This document shows positions 34,701 to 47,283 of a stretch of DNA of 64,000 bases, piece by piece. The notes beneath the pieces were generated by a model. The model was not told the origin of the DNA. It searched no databases and saw only the letters and a list, made by a program, of their open reading frames with translations. Both the position numbers and the translations under genes were made by a program. Every line of letters starts with the position of its first letter. Within the stretch, counting starts at the first letter, position 1. Source of the DNA: Arabidopsis thaliana (lineage: Eukaryota; Streptophyta; Magnoliopsida; Brassicales; Brassicaceae); the NCBI RefSeq assembly GCF_000001735.4, contig NC_003076.8, positions 5,084,001 to 5,148,000 on the forward strand, read 5' to 3'.

Positions 34701-37609
34701 ATTATAAGATCAAAGTAACACATGGAGTAACTCACATCACTCCGATCCACCATATCAGCAACACATCCGCCACTGCTCCATATCCTATCTACAACCGTTA
34801 AGACTCGCTTATTTACTCTCCATTTAGTACTTCCAAGCGTATCCAGGGCCTAAAAATGTCCATAATATATTTACAGAAATTAAAACTGTAACTGATTCCC
34901 ACATAACGCACGTGAAGAAACATTAATCTTCTACCTCAAAGACTGGTTGTAGTTGTCCTTTAGGTGCGCTCTTAAGTGCCTCTCTTTGTTGCTTGGCTCC
35001 ATGAGTTTTCATTATATAAGACGTCAAGAACAAGTAAGCACCTTTGTCATATCTGCGAAACACAAAATAAAAGTGAAATGACTTACATAAGTTTCACCAA
35101 AAGTAAAGTATTACAAGCATCTTATGAAGAAATGTTGACAGTTCTCGAAGCTATACAAATCTAAATTTCCTTTCTCTTAAACTTAGATAGATAAGCTTTA
35201 AGGTTTCTGTCTTCTCTGAGTAACTAAGCTGGCCACAAAAGAATGTACATTTTTAATCATACTGAATTCATTTTGGAATTTATGTTTGAGATACCATGCA
35301 ATGCAATTATTTAATCATTTGGGGTAAGTATACAGCAAAGAAAGCTCATTTACCCCGACCATTTGAGAGGAGGAACCAGCATTGGCATGTATGGCATCAC
35401 TGCATATCTCCCCTGCACCACAAAGAAAAAAGCGACATTCACATTTCCAACAATATATAGATTAGATGTCTCAGTTATACCTTAGTCTTCAAATCCCAGA
35501 AATATTTAATCTAATTTACAGGGGCTACCCAAGTCAAACCCTCTTTAGATATAACATTCGACAAAATGACCATAATAAATGACTCCGAGCTCTGAAAAAG
35601 AGTCAACACTATTTTTGTCGATTTTGGGTTAAATTTGTTCTGATAACAAACAAAACGCGAATAGATCACCTACACTTTTTTCCAAGCCTTTGCGGACCAA
35701 AGGGTCACACTCGATTACACCATATTTTCTCCCAGAATTCCTGTTGTACAAGAAAGACTGGAATATGAGCCTATGACATTCAGGGCAAGAAGATAAGCCT
35801 AGTTGAAAGTCATAGACCGAAATTTCTCACATGCTTCCTTTCGCTACCTTGAAGGTATGCACAAATGCAGGTCGGACATCAGGCAGATCATTATCCTGCT
35901 GATCAGCTGGAGACTGTATATAAGCTGTTCTTACGAGTAACTCTATTAGACGACTTCCAACCTGGAATATATATTAGAAAATATCAAAATATTAGCAACT
36001 TATGCAGCCAACATAATCTTTCTACCTCTCCAACAATTTTGCAGCCAAGCATAAACAGACCTTAGCCCTAACATCTGCGATCCATGGTTTCGTATAGTCA
36101 TGTGACTGCAAGATCTTTCTAACTGCTGACAACTTCTGTTTCTTTATCAACTCATTGACCTTTTTTCTTAACTTATCTTGTTCCTTCATAGAAGTTTCAT
36201 TTTCAACTCCCCCACTCTCCTCATTGTCATCCCCTTTTTTCTTCTTATCCAAGAATGTGCATATTCTTATCTATCAATTCACATAGAGAAAAACAACACC
36301 ATTAGAATACAAACCATCCAAAACACCATAGAGAAGATCAAGACAATCAAGGAACCCTAAAGGCTAATAATACAAGAGAAAATATTACTTCACACCTCCA
36401 TATAAAGGTTGTTTTTATATGATTAATTACAACTGTAACATGCTAAAATGAAGGAGTTCCATTCACAAATAGTGAATATTTTATCAATATCATGTTCCAC
36501 ATATTAAAGCAATCGGTTTTGCTTTAAGATCAGGCTAACAGTTCCAGTATCCAGCTATGGTATACATAGAGTTTAATCCTCAATGGTTTAGGTTCACTAG
36601 TGAGGGAAACAGTTTAAGAGATCAAATTTCCCACTATACCGGCAAACCAAGAAAATTACCGGCAGATGATATGATATAATTATATAAACAAAGTAGAAAC
36701 CAGATCAAGATGAAGCTACCCAACCTCTTGTTCAATGGCATCGCCTACTGTACACGCAGCATGAACAACCTTAACACAACCGTTATCACCACCAGTCATC
36801 AAATGCCCCATCAACTTGTGCATTGTAATAACAGATATCTTGTCGGCAGGCAACTGATCAAGGTAATGTGCATAAGTTGCTTTGCTCTTCCCTAATCTAT
36901 ACAACTCCTGGTCTTTAGCAATTGCATCTCTTAATGGTTCGAACCAACCCAGAAATAAAGACTTCACATAAGGCAGATTAGGCGCAAGCTTTTGCTCACA
37001 CATATCTGTCAAAAGCTCCATGTACTCTGCAGCAGCTCTTTCCCATTCTTCAGTCTCGATCTTAACTTGTCTTCTCCATAAATTCTGGAACTTGGTACGA
37101 CCCATTCCAAATTGGTCTTGCTTCTTCATCCGCCACGAACGATGACTTTCTCTCTTCTTCTCTTTCTTCATCTCCTTCAACAATTCATCTACCTCAGGCT
37201 CTTCCTCAACATCTGTTGATAAGACCTCCTCTTCGGCTACACTCGTGTACCCTCTAGCCAAAGTCCCACTAAGGCACCTCTCGCTCTTGGAAAACTCCTC
37301 TCGCCTCGTGATCCCACTTAAACAACGAAAACCCTTTCCGTGACATGGTGATCCCAAGACCGGAAACCGAAAGCTCAAATTTTTCGAGAAAATAGACTCC
37401 GGAGAAGACACAAGAAGGCCACGAGTTTGGGAACTGACGTTTAATCTAGCAGCTGACCTCGAAATTGCTTGTTTAGCAATGTTTCTCCACATGGGGAAGG
37501 ATTGGGAAACTGGGTTTGGAGAAGAAATAAAGGGTTTATGCAATGGAATCAAGTGATCGAATACCTTAGTCTGATTTGCCAAGAACAGTGGGGTTTGAGC
37601 ACTGGACAT
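31793..37609 (-). CDS. RPOT2: Phage-type organellar RNA polymerase RPOT2/RPOTmp (At5g15700)
   Basis: Nineteen exons: 37609-36725, 36270-36061, 35961-35831, 35740-35674, 35412-35354, 35052-34935, 34849-34736, 34586-34455, 34377-33961, 33821-33771, 33678-33608, 33518-33434, 33152-33000, 32805-32731, 32654-32565, 32472-32425, 32318-32204, 32098-31995 and 31903-31793. They encode 1,011 residues. T7-like motifs are intact: DGSCNGLQH with catalytic Asp712; R783, K787, Tyr795 and Gly796 in [14 protein letters not shown]; and HDSFWTH with Asp944. The N-terminal 120 residues are Ser/Arg-rich targeting sequence. The enzyme is reported to be dual-targeted to mitochondria and plastids, transcribing a subset of mitochondrial genes and early plastid rRNA. 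A second in-frame Met at residue 40 (MWRNIAKQ) begins a good mitochondrial presequence. Confidence 0.97.
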
Positions 37610-38790
37610 CAATCGAACTTAAAAATTGAGTAAAATCGATAAACCAGAACAATAACCAACTCGAGATTGAATAAATTCGATCGCATGAGCAAAGAAAAAT
37701 GGCAAATTGGGAAGAGTTTCATAGACGGAAGAAAATAAAAACAAATGGTGAGTGAAGCGTACACGACGAAGCCGCCTTAAACCCTCGCTTAAAAACCCTT
37801 GCTTTCTTAAGCCTCTGTTTTTTTTTTCTGGGTTGTCTCTGTTTCTCACATGTCAAACAATTAAAAAATAAATTAAAAATATCTACCCTAAATTCGACCC
37901 GTATAGGAGGATCTTACCCGACCCGGGAAGTATCTGATTAAGGCCTCTAATAACGGCCCAAAGTCTCTTTACTATGCAAAAAGGCTTGACGAATTTATGG
38001 AGCCCAATTAGTTAAATATATATATACAAAATGAATTTTATTATAGTTTCTTCTATTATTTTTACCATTTCATACAACTTTTTAGTGGAACCCAATTAAT
38101 CAACAACAAAAAAAGGTGGAACCCAATTACAATGCCGAATATAATTAAAATATTTAGATTTTTGTATGAATAATTCACTTGGATTTTATTTTTTTGGTCA
38201 ACAATATCAATTTGTGTTAATAATAATTATTCTAGTCTATTATTTGTAAATAAATTTGGACTAAAAATCTATTTTTCTTGGGATGTGTCGACTAGTGGTT
38301 GGGTTGCTAGTTGTGTTTCACCAATGATAACTCACACCTGATTATTCGCTCCAAATTTGATCGTTTCCACCTCATAGTTTTAATATATTACCATTTAACC
38401 CCTTAACTTTTGTCTGAGAAGTAACAAGCCTGATTTGTTTCCTTTCCTCGGAACTGAAGCTACAAAGAAATTGTATTAGGTCTCTCTCTCTATCTCTCTC
38501 TTCTTCGTGTTACTAAAAAGGACGAAGCTTGTTGCATAATATGTTGAGGTAAATTACTAATTACTGATCCAAAGTTCGAATCTTTGCTCCAACTCCAGGC
38601 TAGCTGATTGCGTAGCTTCCGATTGATTTCTACCTGAGTTTTGAGTTCCTTTGTGGCCACTTCGTTGTTCTTCTGCTGGGTTTTTTGCTCGAGGATCTGA
38701 TACTTCTGTTTGGTCGATGATCGAGTGATCTTCGTTGGGTTTTGGGGATCTAAGTCGTCTATATAGCTAATGGTTTGGATTTGAGTTTGA
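37610..38790. promoter_or_regulatory. Divergent intergenic region between RPOT2 and the F-box/kelch gene
   Basis: Two site II-type elements lie on the RPOT2 side: GGCCCA at 37955-37960 and AGCCCA at 38001-38006, the complements of TGGGCY. Such sites are typical of genes for organellar machinery. The stretch 38040-38300 is plain A/T-rich DNA. A CT-rich tract at 38481-38505 lies in the probable leader of the F-box/kelch gene. Confidence 0.4.
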
Positions 38791-40137
38791 ATGGAGCGTT
38801 TAGGATTTTGGGGATTGCTAATGGGTAGTGTGGAAAAGTCATTGGATTCTGGAAATTCGTTGGCTTGCTCTGCATCTGCTAAGAATGGAGACGAAGAGAG
38901 TAGTACTTCATCGAAGCAAGTTTCACCATTGAAGGGTTCTGGGTCGAGAAATACTAGTCCTTTAGGTCGAGTTGGGTCGAGAAACACGAGTCCTTCTAGG
39001 CAGAAAGTGGTGAAGACGAAGCCTCGTGGTCTAGAGGAAGAAACAGTTGCTTCATTTGGTAAACAAGTTGTTGCTGATGTGCAGATGGAAGATGGTATAT
39101 GGGCAATGCTTCCAGAGGATTTGCTCAATGAGATTTTAGCTAGGGTTCCACCGTTTATGATATTTCGAATCCGGTCTGTTTGTAAAAAATGGAACTTGAT
39201 TCTTCAGGATAATAGTTTTCTCAAGTTTCACTCAAATGTGTCATCTCATGGGCCTTGTCTTCTCACTTTCTGGAAGAACTCGCCGCAGATTCCGCAATGC
39301 TCAGTTTTTAGTTTGCCATTGAAGACATGGTACAAAATTCCATTCACGTTTTTGCCTCCATGGGCTTTTTGGTTGGTTGGTTCTTCAGGTGGTCTCGTTT
39401 GTTTTTCGGGTCTTGATGGTCTAACTTTCAGAACTTTAGTATGCAATCCTCTGATGCAGAGTTGGAGGACTCTACCGAGTATGCACTATAACCAACAAAG
39501 GCAATTGATTATGGTCGTGGATCGCTCAGACAAATCGTTCAAAGTCATAGCCACAAGTGATATATACGGGGATAAGTCACTTCCTACTGAAGTTTATGAT
39601 TCCAAAACTGACAAATGGTCCTTACATCAGATAATGCCTGCGGTGAACTTATGCTCCTCGAAAATGGCTTATTGTGATTCCCGGTTATATCTAGAAACTC
39701 TTTCGCCTCTTGGTTTGATGATGTATCGGCTTGATTCAGGGCAATGGGAACACATTCCAGCTAAATTCCCGAGATCTTTGTTGGATGGTTACTTAGTTGC
39801 TGGAACTCAGAAGAGATTGTTTCTCGTGGGAAGGATTGGCCTCTACAGTACTCTCCAAAGCATGAGAATATGGGAGCTTGATCACACAAAGGTCTCTTGG
39901 GTAGAGATAAGTAGAATGCCACCAAAGTACTTCCGAGCACTTCTGAGACTTTCGGCTGAGAGGTTCGAGTGTTTTGGACAAGATAATTTGATCTGCTTTA
40001 CGTCTTGGAATCAAGGAAAAGGTCTTCTATACAATGTGGATAAGAAAATTTGGTCTTGGATTTCCGGTTGTGCTCTTCAGTCATGCAACAGCCAAGTGTG
40101 CTTTTATGAGCCAAGATTTGATGCATCTGTCCTCTGA
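38791..40137 (+). CDS. F-box/kelch-repeat protein (At5g15710)
   Basis: One exon encodes 448 residues. A Ser-rich N-terminus of about 100 residues contains a repeated GSRNTSP motif. The F-box lies near 103-145 ([28 protein letters not shown]). Kelch-like beta repeats follow, with [21 protein letters not shown] and [12 protein letters not shown]. It is unrelated in detail to the decaying F-box cluster at 10.8-16.8 kb and belongs to the well-conserved, UFO-like class of F-box/kelch proteins. It should act as a substrate receptor in an SCF ubiquitin ligase; no target is known to me. I chose the first ATG; an internal Met at residue 11 is possible. A 212-codon minus-strand frame over its 5' half is a shadow. 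Confidence 0.93.
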
Positions 40138-40683
40138 ACAATAAGTTATCGTCTGTCTCACATCATTCTTGAAAACTTACAAGTTCGCCAGCAAAACATG
40201 TCAGAAATATGAAATCAAAGAGGGTTTGATGTGTACCTTCAGTGTTAATGAAGACCTGGTCAGCAATGATATGCTTCACCAATGGTTAACAATATCGAGG
40301 AGAAAAACTGTAAGATAAACTTGTTTCTAGCTTTCTGTAAATTAGCATTCACTCGATATGAAAACTTTCTCAATATCCCCTGTCTCGTCCGCGTGAAATA
40401 TATATACACTTAATTTTAGTTTCCTGTGCTGAATTTTCCTTTTCTATATCGTAAATTTAAGCTTCTCTTTGCAAATAGTGACTGCTAGTTCAAGAATATC
40501 TTGTTGGCTAACACTTATGAGAATGAGAAAGTTTTAAGTTATAACATTGGAATATAGATGTGATCTTAAACATTTGGGCAATTGGTACATACAAATCCCA
40601 TACTTAATGTCTTCTAACTAGAAACTAGAAAACCGAGGAGACTCTTGAAATGGGGAGGTAATCTAGCTTTGAGATACATTTCT
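40138..40683. other. Convergent intergenic region
   Basis: This holds the 3' ends of the F-box/kelch gene and of GLIP7, which face each other. I see no further gene. Confidence 0.5.
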
Positions 40684-42155
40684 CTACAATTTAGCTAATT
40701 CATAGACACTGATAGGGTAGGAGTAGTTTGCAGACTTGCTGAAGGTATTGTGAGCTATTATTTTGTTGGCAGTTTCTGTTGGATGAAATGCATCCCAAAA
40801 GACATATTGATTCCTATCCAAGCAAGGTTGCTGCAATGGAAGGCATGTTAAGGCTCCTCCATATCTCCCGTTACCGCAGCACGCTTCGTTTGATACTACA
40901 AGACCTGCAAAAAGAAGAACTAAAACTCAGTACTGATATATAGAAATAAGAGTAAACCCTTATAAATAGGGATTGAGGTCATTTTACCATATCTAGAAGG
41001 ATTCACAACCATATCATGAAATAGATCAAAGACGTTTTGATAGACAAAGAAAGATCCTGGCAGAGTTGTGTTGAGAGTATTTGCTAGATCTTTCAGACGG
41101 CTATTGAACATTGAAACCATATTGTTGATTTTTGTCACACACCCGCTGGTGTTGTTGCCAGTTACCATAGATAGCTGACTAGGTATGCAACCTAATGGTC
41201 CTGACCCAGCTAACACCATTTTTCTTGCACCTAAGTTGTATAGTCTCTGCAAAATGTTTGTAAAAGAACACAGTTTTCACTTTCTGAGTATGAGATGAAT
41301 ATCTGCATCACTATTGTCAATTTTGTACTAAGAGATGATGGGAGAGTCATAAAAGATCATTGACTTACGGATATTTGAGCTGAGAGAGTCTTGATCAAGA
41401 GATCTGCATAATCTTCTCCACTGTAGGTTTGGCTGGTGGAGTATCTCTCAGGCATAAGGTAGTTGTTGATATAGTCATTGCTTCCTATATTGATCCCAAT
41501 TATCGATTTTGCAAGATACTTTCTCAGATCTGCAGGGTTTTGAAAGAAACGCCGGAGGCGTAACTCGATCGTAATCTCAAACTGCGATATCTGTCCATTA
41601 AATGTAGTTCTTGCTCCCTGGAAAAACAGAGGTAAATGAACCTATATGTAAGAAGAAGAAAAGGTTTTAAAATCTTTATTATGAAAGAGTTTAAGTTGCT
41701 TGACCCTCACATAATGTCGACCGGTTTCATCTAAAATCCCAGCTGCTGCAGATGCGTAGTTAACCCCTCGTAAGGCATTTTGCCCAATGGATAAAGGAGA
41801 TAAGTATGGTGGCACCAATGGCAAGCCGAGGTACGTTGCTACATTACGACAAAATTGTGAGAAAGTTAAGTTAAAAATTGTGAAACCAATATTATGATCT
41901 TTAGTCTTTAGCTGTACCTCCATAATCAACAACGGTACGGCCATTGCAGAAACGACCAGTGGGGAAGCCAAAATCAATTCCATAAGGGAAATAATTAGCT
42001 CGTGCAAGAGTTGGAATGTAATTGTTGTTTCCACTATCAACTAAAGAATCTCCAAAGACAAAGAAAGCTGGAGCAAGAGGTTGATGATCTCTAGATTGGC
42101 CATTGCCTAACCAGACAAGCTCTAACAACACAAGACAAATCAACAAACTTTTCAT
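40684..42155 (-). CDS. GLIP7: GDSL esterase/lipase 7 (At5g15720)
   Basis: Five exons (42155-41918, 41838-41711, 41617-41369, 41246-40988, 40904-40684) encode 364 residues. Residues 1-20 are a signal peptide ([17 protein letters not shown]), so the enzyme is probably secreted. The SGNH/GDSL blocks are all present: [13 protein letters not shown] with nucleophile Ser37, GxND as NIGSND with Asn169, and DAFHPTE with Asp329 and His332. GDSL hydrolases act on lipid and polyester substrates or acyl groups of wall polymers; the substrate of this member is not evident. The length is normal for the plant family. The start is the first ATG that gives a signal peptide. Confidence 0.95.
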
Positions 42156-43484
42156 GCTTGGTTACTATCTTTATCTCTTTCTCTGTTTTGAGTTCTTTGA
42201 GATAAGCTTATGAAGAAAACAACGCTACTACATATCTTTATGGTGATATAGAAAGAGACATGGTTACGTGACATAAGAGACCGTGTTTGGTTCAGAGGAA
42301 CTGGTCGTGGTAAATGATCTCATGGAGTGTAGTGGTTAACTGTTACTGTTCTGAAAGATTTGTATTTTTTCTTTTTCTCATTTACTGCTTCTTTTATTTT
42401 CTTACTCTATTCGTCTTCTTTTTGATAGAGACAGCTTTAAGAAAAAGCCAACCTCTAAACCTCCTTATTTCGTAAATATGTTTACTAGTCATTGATGGTT
42501 TTGCTCATAGCTTCTGAATTCTGATTGAAATATAAAAGTGACCACTCTGTTATGTAATGATGGTTTTTCAGATGTGTCTAAACCGGCTTATAGTTTATGA
42601 TAACCGGATGGATGTAGCTAGTGTAATGGGCCCTTATTTGAGGGCTGAATCTTCGGGTTTAGGTGAATTTTCATGATCCATCTATGTTTCATTAGTTAAT
42701 ATCATTTGGGATTAGTATTTTGTACTTCCTACGAATATTAACAGCTAGAGTATCATTTGAAAACGTTAGTTAAATGCATAGTAGGATTATTTTTTATAAC
42801 AAAAGTATTAAATTTGTGAAGGTTTTCAAGGAACGGACCAGAATCGGAGAACTCGTCCTCGTGTCTCAAAAAGAATATATCAATTTCGATGTCACTACAA
42901 TAATAAGGTACAATATATTTCATTAGAAATGGTCCAACAAAGCATATCATTTAGCAAATCGATGGTCAAGGGATCTTTCTTGGGTAAAATACAAAAACAA
43001 AAAAGATCAGACTTATTTAGAAACCCTAAGCAACCAATGTTATTAGTTTTCAATCAAGCAACTAATCAAGCTTTTCATTATAAAGATAGCTTTGAAATTT
43101 ATATATCAACTCGGAAATATTTCAAGAAAATATGTGTGACTGCAAATAATCATTCCCAAATGAAACAAGAGTTGATTCGAAATAAATGAAAAAGCAATTT
43201 CCTATCGTGAAAAATGTCTCCAGTTTTTCGAAACAGTTATGTGGAATATGGATGATGTTTTAGTTTCTCAATAAAATACTTCTTTAGTTAATAAACCTCC
43301 TTTGCAATTACCAAGGAGAAGTATCTTTTTGTCGGAAAACCCTAGCTAGCCTCTTGTTTCTACAAATTCTATAACATCCCTATATTTGTATAATATCGAA
43401 ATCAAGGTCAAGTATTGAAGAACTGATAAATACTTTACAAAAGCAACGCAACTACTTTTCAGTACAAACGACCAAGGATATAAT
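42156..43484. other. Intergenic region upstream of GLIP7 and the small peptide gene
   Basis: A/T-rich DNA between divergent genes. Open frames of 65 to 86 codons at 42753-43189 on both strands have no domain I recognise. I support no gene here. Confidence 0.5.
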
Positions 43485-44221
43485 ATGAAGAAGACGAGTT
43501 TGAAGTTAATGACCCTCGTTTTAGGGTTTTGCTTCGTCATTTATCTTCTTCAAGGGCCTCGAGGTTTGAATCTACTCATTCTTTTGATGGTCATATGATG
43601 TTGATGTTGATGATGATGATGATGATGAAGATGCATATACATATACTGTTTACTTGCATGGTTCTAATATCCTTGAATATGATATATGTTTCTTCTCTTC
43701 GTACATGCATTTATGTAATTGTTGCATTCTCACAAGATCCATCGTTTTAGAATAAAACTTTAAATATGTTAGTGAGTTACAAATTTTATTTTAAGACCTG
43801 TAGTCTTAACAATTATATTTATAAATGTAGGCGGTTCGAGAAATGGAGATCTCTTGATAGCACGAAAGGTAATGACACATATCGAAAGTTTTGAGTTAAA
43901 TTAATATTTGGTTTTATGTTTGATCATTTTCATTTTAGGATTCAGTTATTTGTCAGAGAATCAACGTTGATTCAGCTATCCATATTGGAACAATTTTAAA
44001 AATGAATCATCATCAATATCTTCTTCTTAGATTTGGTCTATTTTCCGCAGTTGATATCTCTGGAACCGATTGAAACAAAAAATGCAGCGAGATCGTTGAA
44101 AGATTCAATATCAACAGATTTAGAGGAAGAGGTTGATCGTCTGATGGAGCACGAATATCCTTCACCAGTAAAGCCGAGGAAAAGAACTCCGGTTCACAAT
44201 GGCGTGCGTAATCGTCACTAA
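43485..44221 (+). CDS. GLV9: Small secreted peptide precursor, GOLVEN/RGF type (At5g15725)
   Basis: Three small exons (43485-43563, 43831-43868, 44051-44221) encode 95 residues, too broken up to stand out as a long open frame. Residues 1-23 are a signal peptide (KLMTLVLGFCFVIYLLQG). A charged acidic propeptide follows. The C-terminus carries EYPSPVKPRKRTPVHN at 74-89, then GVRNRH. The Y..P...K/R..P.HN pattern fits GOLVEN/RGF/CLEL signalling peptides, which are Tyr-sulfated, secreted and sensed by RGFR receptor kinases in root growth and gravitropism. Glu replaces the usual Asp before Tyr, and six residues follow the HN. I recall this locus as GLV9; the family call is firmer than the symbol. 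Confidence 0.75.
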
Positions 44222-47200
44222 TTGACCCTTGTTCTATTGTTCTTTCAATTAGTAGTTTAATAAGTTTGGTAAAATCATAAAATGGACGTATCCTGTAATG
44301 CTGAATATTAGTATATTACTTATACAAAGACTTTATCAACTATTTGGAGTGCTTGTATTTTTTGAGATTTAAAAAAAAATCTCATTGTTTTGGAGATATT
44401 TAAAATTTTCGAAATTAGTATATTCCACTTACATATACTTGTATATAAATATTGTTTTATCATTCTTTGTACTTCTTAAATAGATCGGAAAACTAGATCA
44501 TAACCCGTGTTATACAGCACGGACATTAATATTTTGTATAAATTAAATTGTATACTTTGTTTGAATTACATAAGAAATAGTATAGTATAAAAGTGATGCC
44601 ATAATATTTTTCAATGTTTTACTATTTACATATAATGCATTAGATTGACTTTGTTTAAAAATGTTATTGTTATAATAAATACAACATATGTAGTTTTAAG
44701 TAAATGTGTAAAATTTGTATAGAAGTTATTTTGGTAAGAAACATGTTTCCTTTGTATTAGAGGATCTAATTTTTGGTCTAATTTAGAATTAGTTTTTGTA
44801 TAGTATTTTGGTTATATTTGTGGACCTAATTGGGGCCTATATTAGATTATCTTTAATAGGGCTGACGAAAAAACGGACCCGATAACCAACTCAATACTCG
44901 AACCAAAAAATCGGGTTAGGGCGGGTTAAAATTTTAGGAAATTTCCTTATTGGGTAGAGTTTTAGTAAACCCGTGGATATCCGATTGGACCGGAAATTAC
45001 CCGTTATCTAAAAAGAGTATTCAAAAACCCAAACATTAATTTAATATCCAAAATATTAATTATATGATATTATTTTATTTGATTTTAAATATATAGTAAA
45101 ATGCGAGTTGTATATGTTTTCTTGATATTATTTATATTGTTTAGTGTTTAAAATTATACACTTGTATTTTGATTGTTAATTTTAGAGTTTCACCTGTAAT
45201 ATACCATCTTATATTAATATCGATTTAAACCCGTCAATTCTAGGATTTTCCAGCTTGTATTAAAAATTGAATCACATCATACACATAAAAAAATCTAATA
45301 TGTTATTAATTATTGTTGTATATAAGATTATAAATTCTTAAAATAATATGCATGAAATTGAATATAATATTTAAATTATGACCCAGTACTTAGTAATAAA
45401 TTTTCTTAAATCTATTTTTGACCCGTTATAATATTTTTTCATGTATTGAACAGTTTATATTCGTTTTTAAAAGTTTAAATTATGGCATATGCGAAAAAAC
45501 TCTAATTATTTTTTTATAACGATGATATTATTTTTTCGCAAAAATAGAATCATATAAAGATGAGAGGTGAACTATAATAATTAATAAAAAATTAATATGA
45601 TAATTTAGATATCAAATCTAATTTGTTGATTTTAATTGGTTAATTTTTTGGAAATTAATAATGTATTTCATTTTTTAATGAAATTTAATTAATTAAATTA
45701 GTATTTGACTTTTTAATTTTTAAAGAGATGAATTAATTTACTCTTTAAATTTTATTTCTAATGGCATACCTATGTAATTACTTAAAAAAATAAGGTTATA
45801 TTTAAAATGTATTTCCCAAATAATATAGTAGGATAAAAGTGTTTTGTCATGGAAGTAGTGTTAATTACTTTGAATTACATTTCACACGAGAATACGTTAA
45901 CAAAAACATAGTTTTATGACATTTCTCTAACTTTTTTGGAATTAAATGTGGACATACATTACTTGTATATATTTTGATGAAAAAAATAAAGCAAACCAAG
46001 TTGGATTTGGTCAAGTCGTCAGTTCTGAACTATATCGAATAAGAAAACTCAATTATTTATTATCATTTTGCATACCAACTTGAAGTACAACTTTTTTCTT
46101 CATTTTTATGTCTTTGGGTCATGCTTCAAAAGTTCAAATCATTCACCTAAACAAATAAAAAGGTAATATAAACTCCATGGTTTAGCAATAACTCTCATTT
46201 TGTATCAAAATTAGTTAAACAACTGTGCAAGAGAGCTTAAAATATCACATGTGAACTAAACAAAATAGCTTAAAGGATAAAATTATTAGAAGATACTATT
46301 TTAGTAAAGATAAAATGTGAATAATATATGGGCTAAATTTATAATGCTAAAAAGTATTAAGCCTACCAAAAAGTAATAGTTACAAATTAAATATTTCAGA
46401 ATAAAATGATTTTATTAAACGCGCTTTTAAAGCGAACAAATATTCTTTCGGACCAAAAAAAAAAAAGGAGGAAGAAAAAAATGTTGGAGTTAGCTCTGTT
46501 TCTTTGTTCATCAGTTTACTTTATGGACGAGGTCCTCATGTAGATTTGACTTTGTTTCAAAGCGGAGGAAGAAGGAGAAGGCAACACTAAAAGATCAAAA
46601 CCTTAGATCTTTGCTTACGCTTTCGCCTGGTTAGGTAAGTGTTTAAGAATGTTCAATGGCTTTATGCTGCTCCTAGGATTTTGATTTTGCAATTCTCTTG
46701 GTTGGTAAAAAAGGCTTCTGGGTGTTTTTCCTTCTTATTTCGAGATTTGATCGAACCCACTTGATTTCTATCTTGATTAGTTGGTTTTACTAGTGTTACA
46801 GAACAATTTGTGATTTTGGGCTTTGATTCTCTGCGAATATAGTTGCGTGTTAGCTCTAGGGTATCTTCTAGCAAACCAAAAGTGGGATCTTTGGTTTATC
46901 ATGGAGATCTCGATCCAATTTCGGTTAGAATTCAAAGAAGGAAAAAATTGAATCTTTGAGAAGCTTTTGTTATTGAGTTAATTCAGTGATGATCCTATGC
47001 TTGTGATGTGTGAAAATGTTTTTGTTGCTTGTCCTTGTCTTTTGTATAAATCACTGAGTAGCTTCGTTTAGTGTCTCACCAATGATTTAACCTTGGTTTG
47101 CTAGTTTACTGAACATGGAGTACAATGTCTAGATGGAGTTGGAATTGTATGTCTAGTAATAATGTGTGTAATGCTTCATGATGCAAAACCTTGCTTTTGA

Positions 47201-47283
47201 ATTTTTTGTAGGAACGGTTTTTCAGAAACAAAAGATTCCATTTTTAGATTCAATTCCCTTCTGGTTTGAAAAATGATATCAAA
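44222..47283. other. Long AT-rich intergenic region with probable transposon remnants
   Basis: No gene is supported for 3 kb. At about 44502-44523 a short dyad CCCGTGTTATACAGCACGG resembles the hairpins of Arabidopsis dispersed repeats. At 44860-45010 a GC-richer block with CGGACCCG, CGGGTTAGGGCGGGTT and GGACCGG looks like an eroded repeat fragment. The rest is low-complexity A/T. The last 750 bases, from about 46530, are probably the CRLK2 promoter, leader and a leader intron. Confidence 0.5.

Noticed and set aside
38490..39128. 212-codon minus-strand open frame over the 5' half of the F-box/kelch gene
   Set aside because: It is fully antisense to a well-supported F-box protein, has no domain, and its Ser/Pro-rich content mirrors the sense Ser-rich codons.
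42753..43189. Overlapping 65 and 86-codon frames on both strands as a small gene
   Set aside because: No domain, no splice or promoter context, and composition is that of A/T-rich intergenic DNA.
43596..43630. GATGATGAT run as a microsatellite of interest
   Set aside because: It is a short simple repeat in an intron of the small peptide gene with no further signal.
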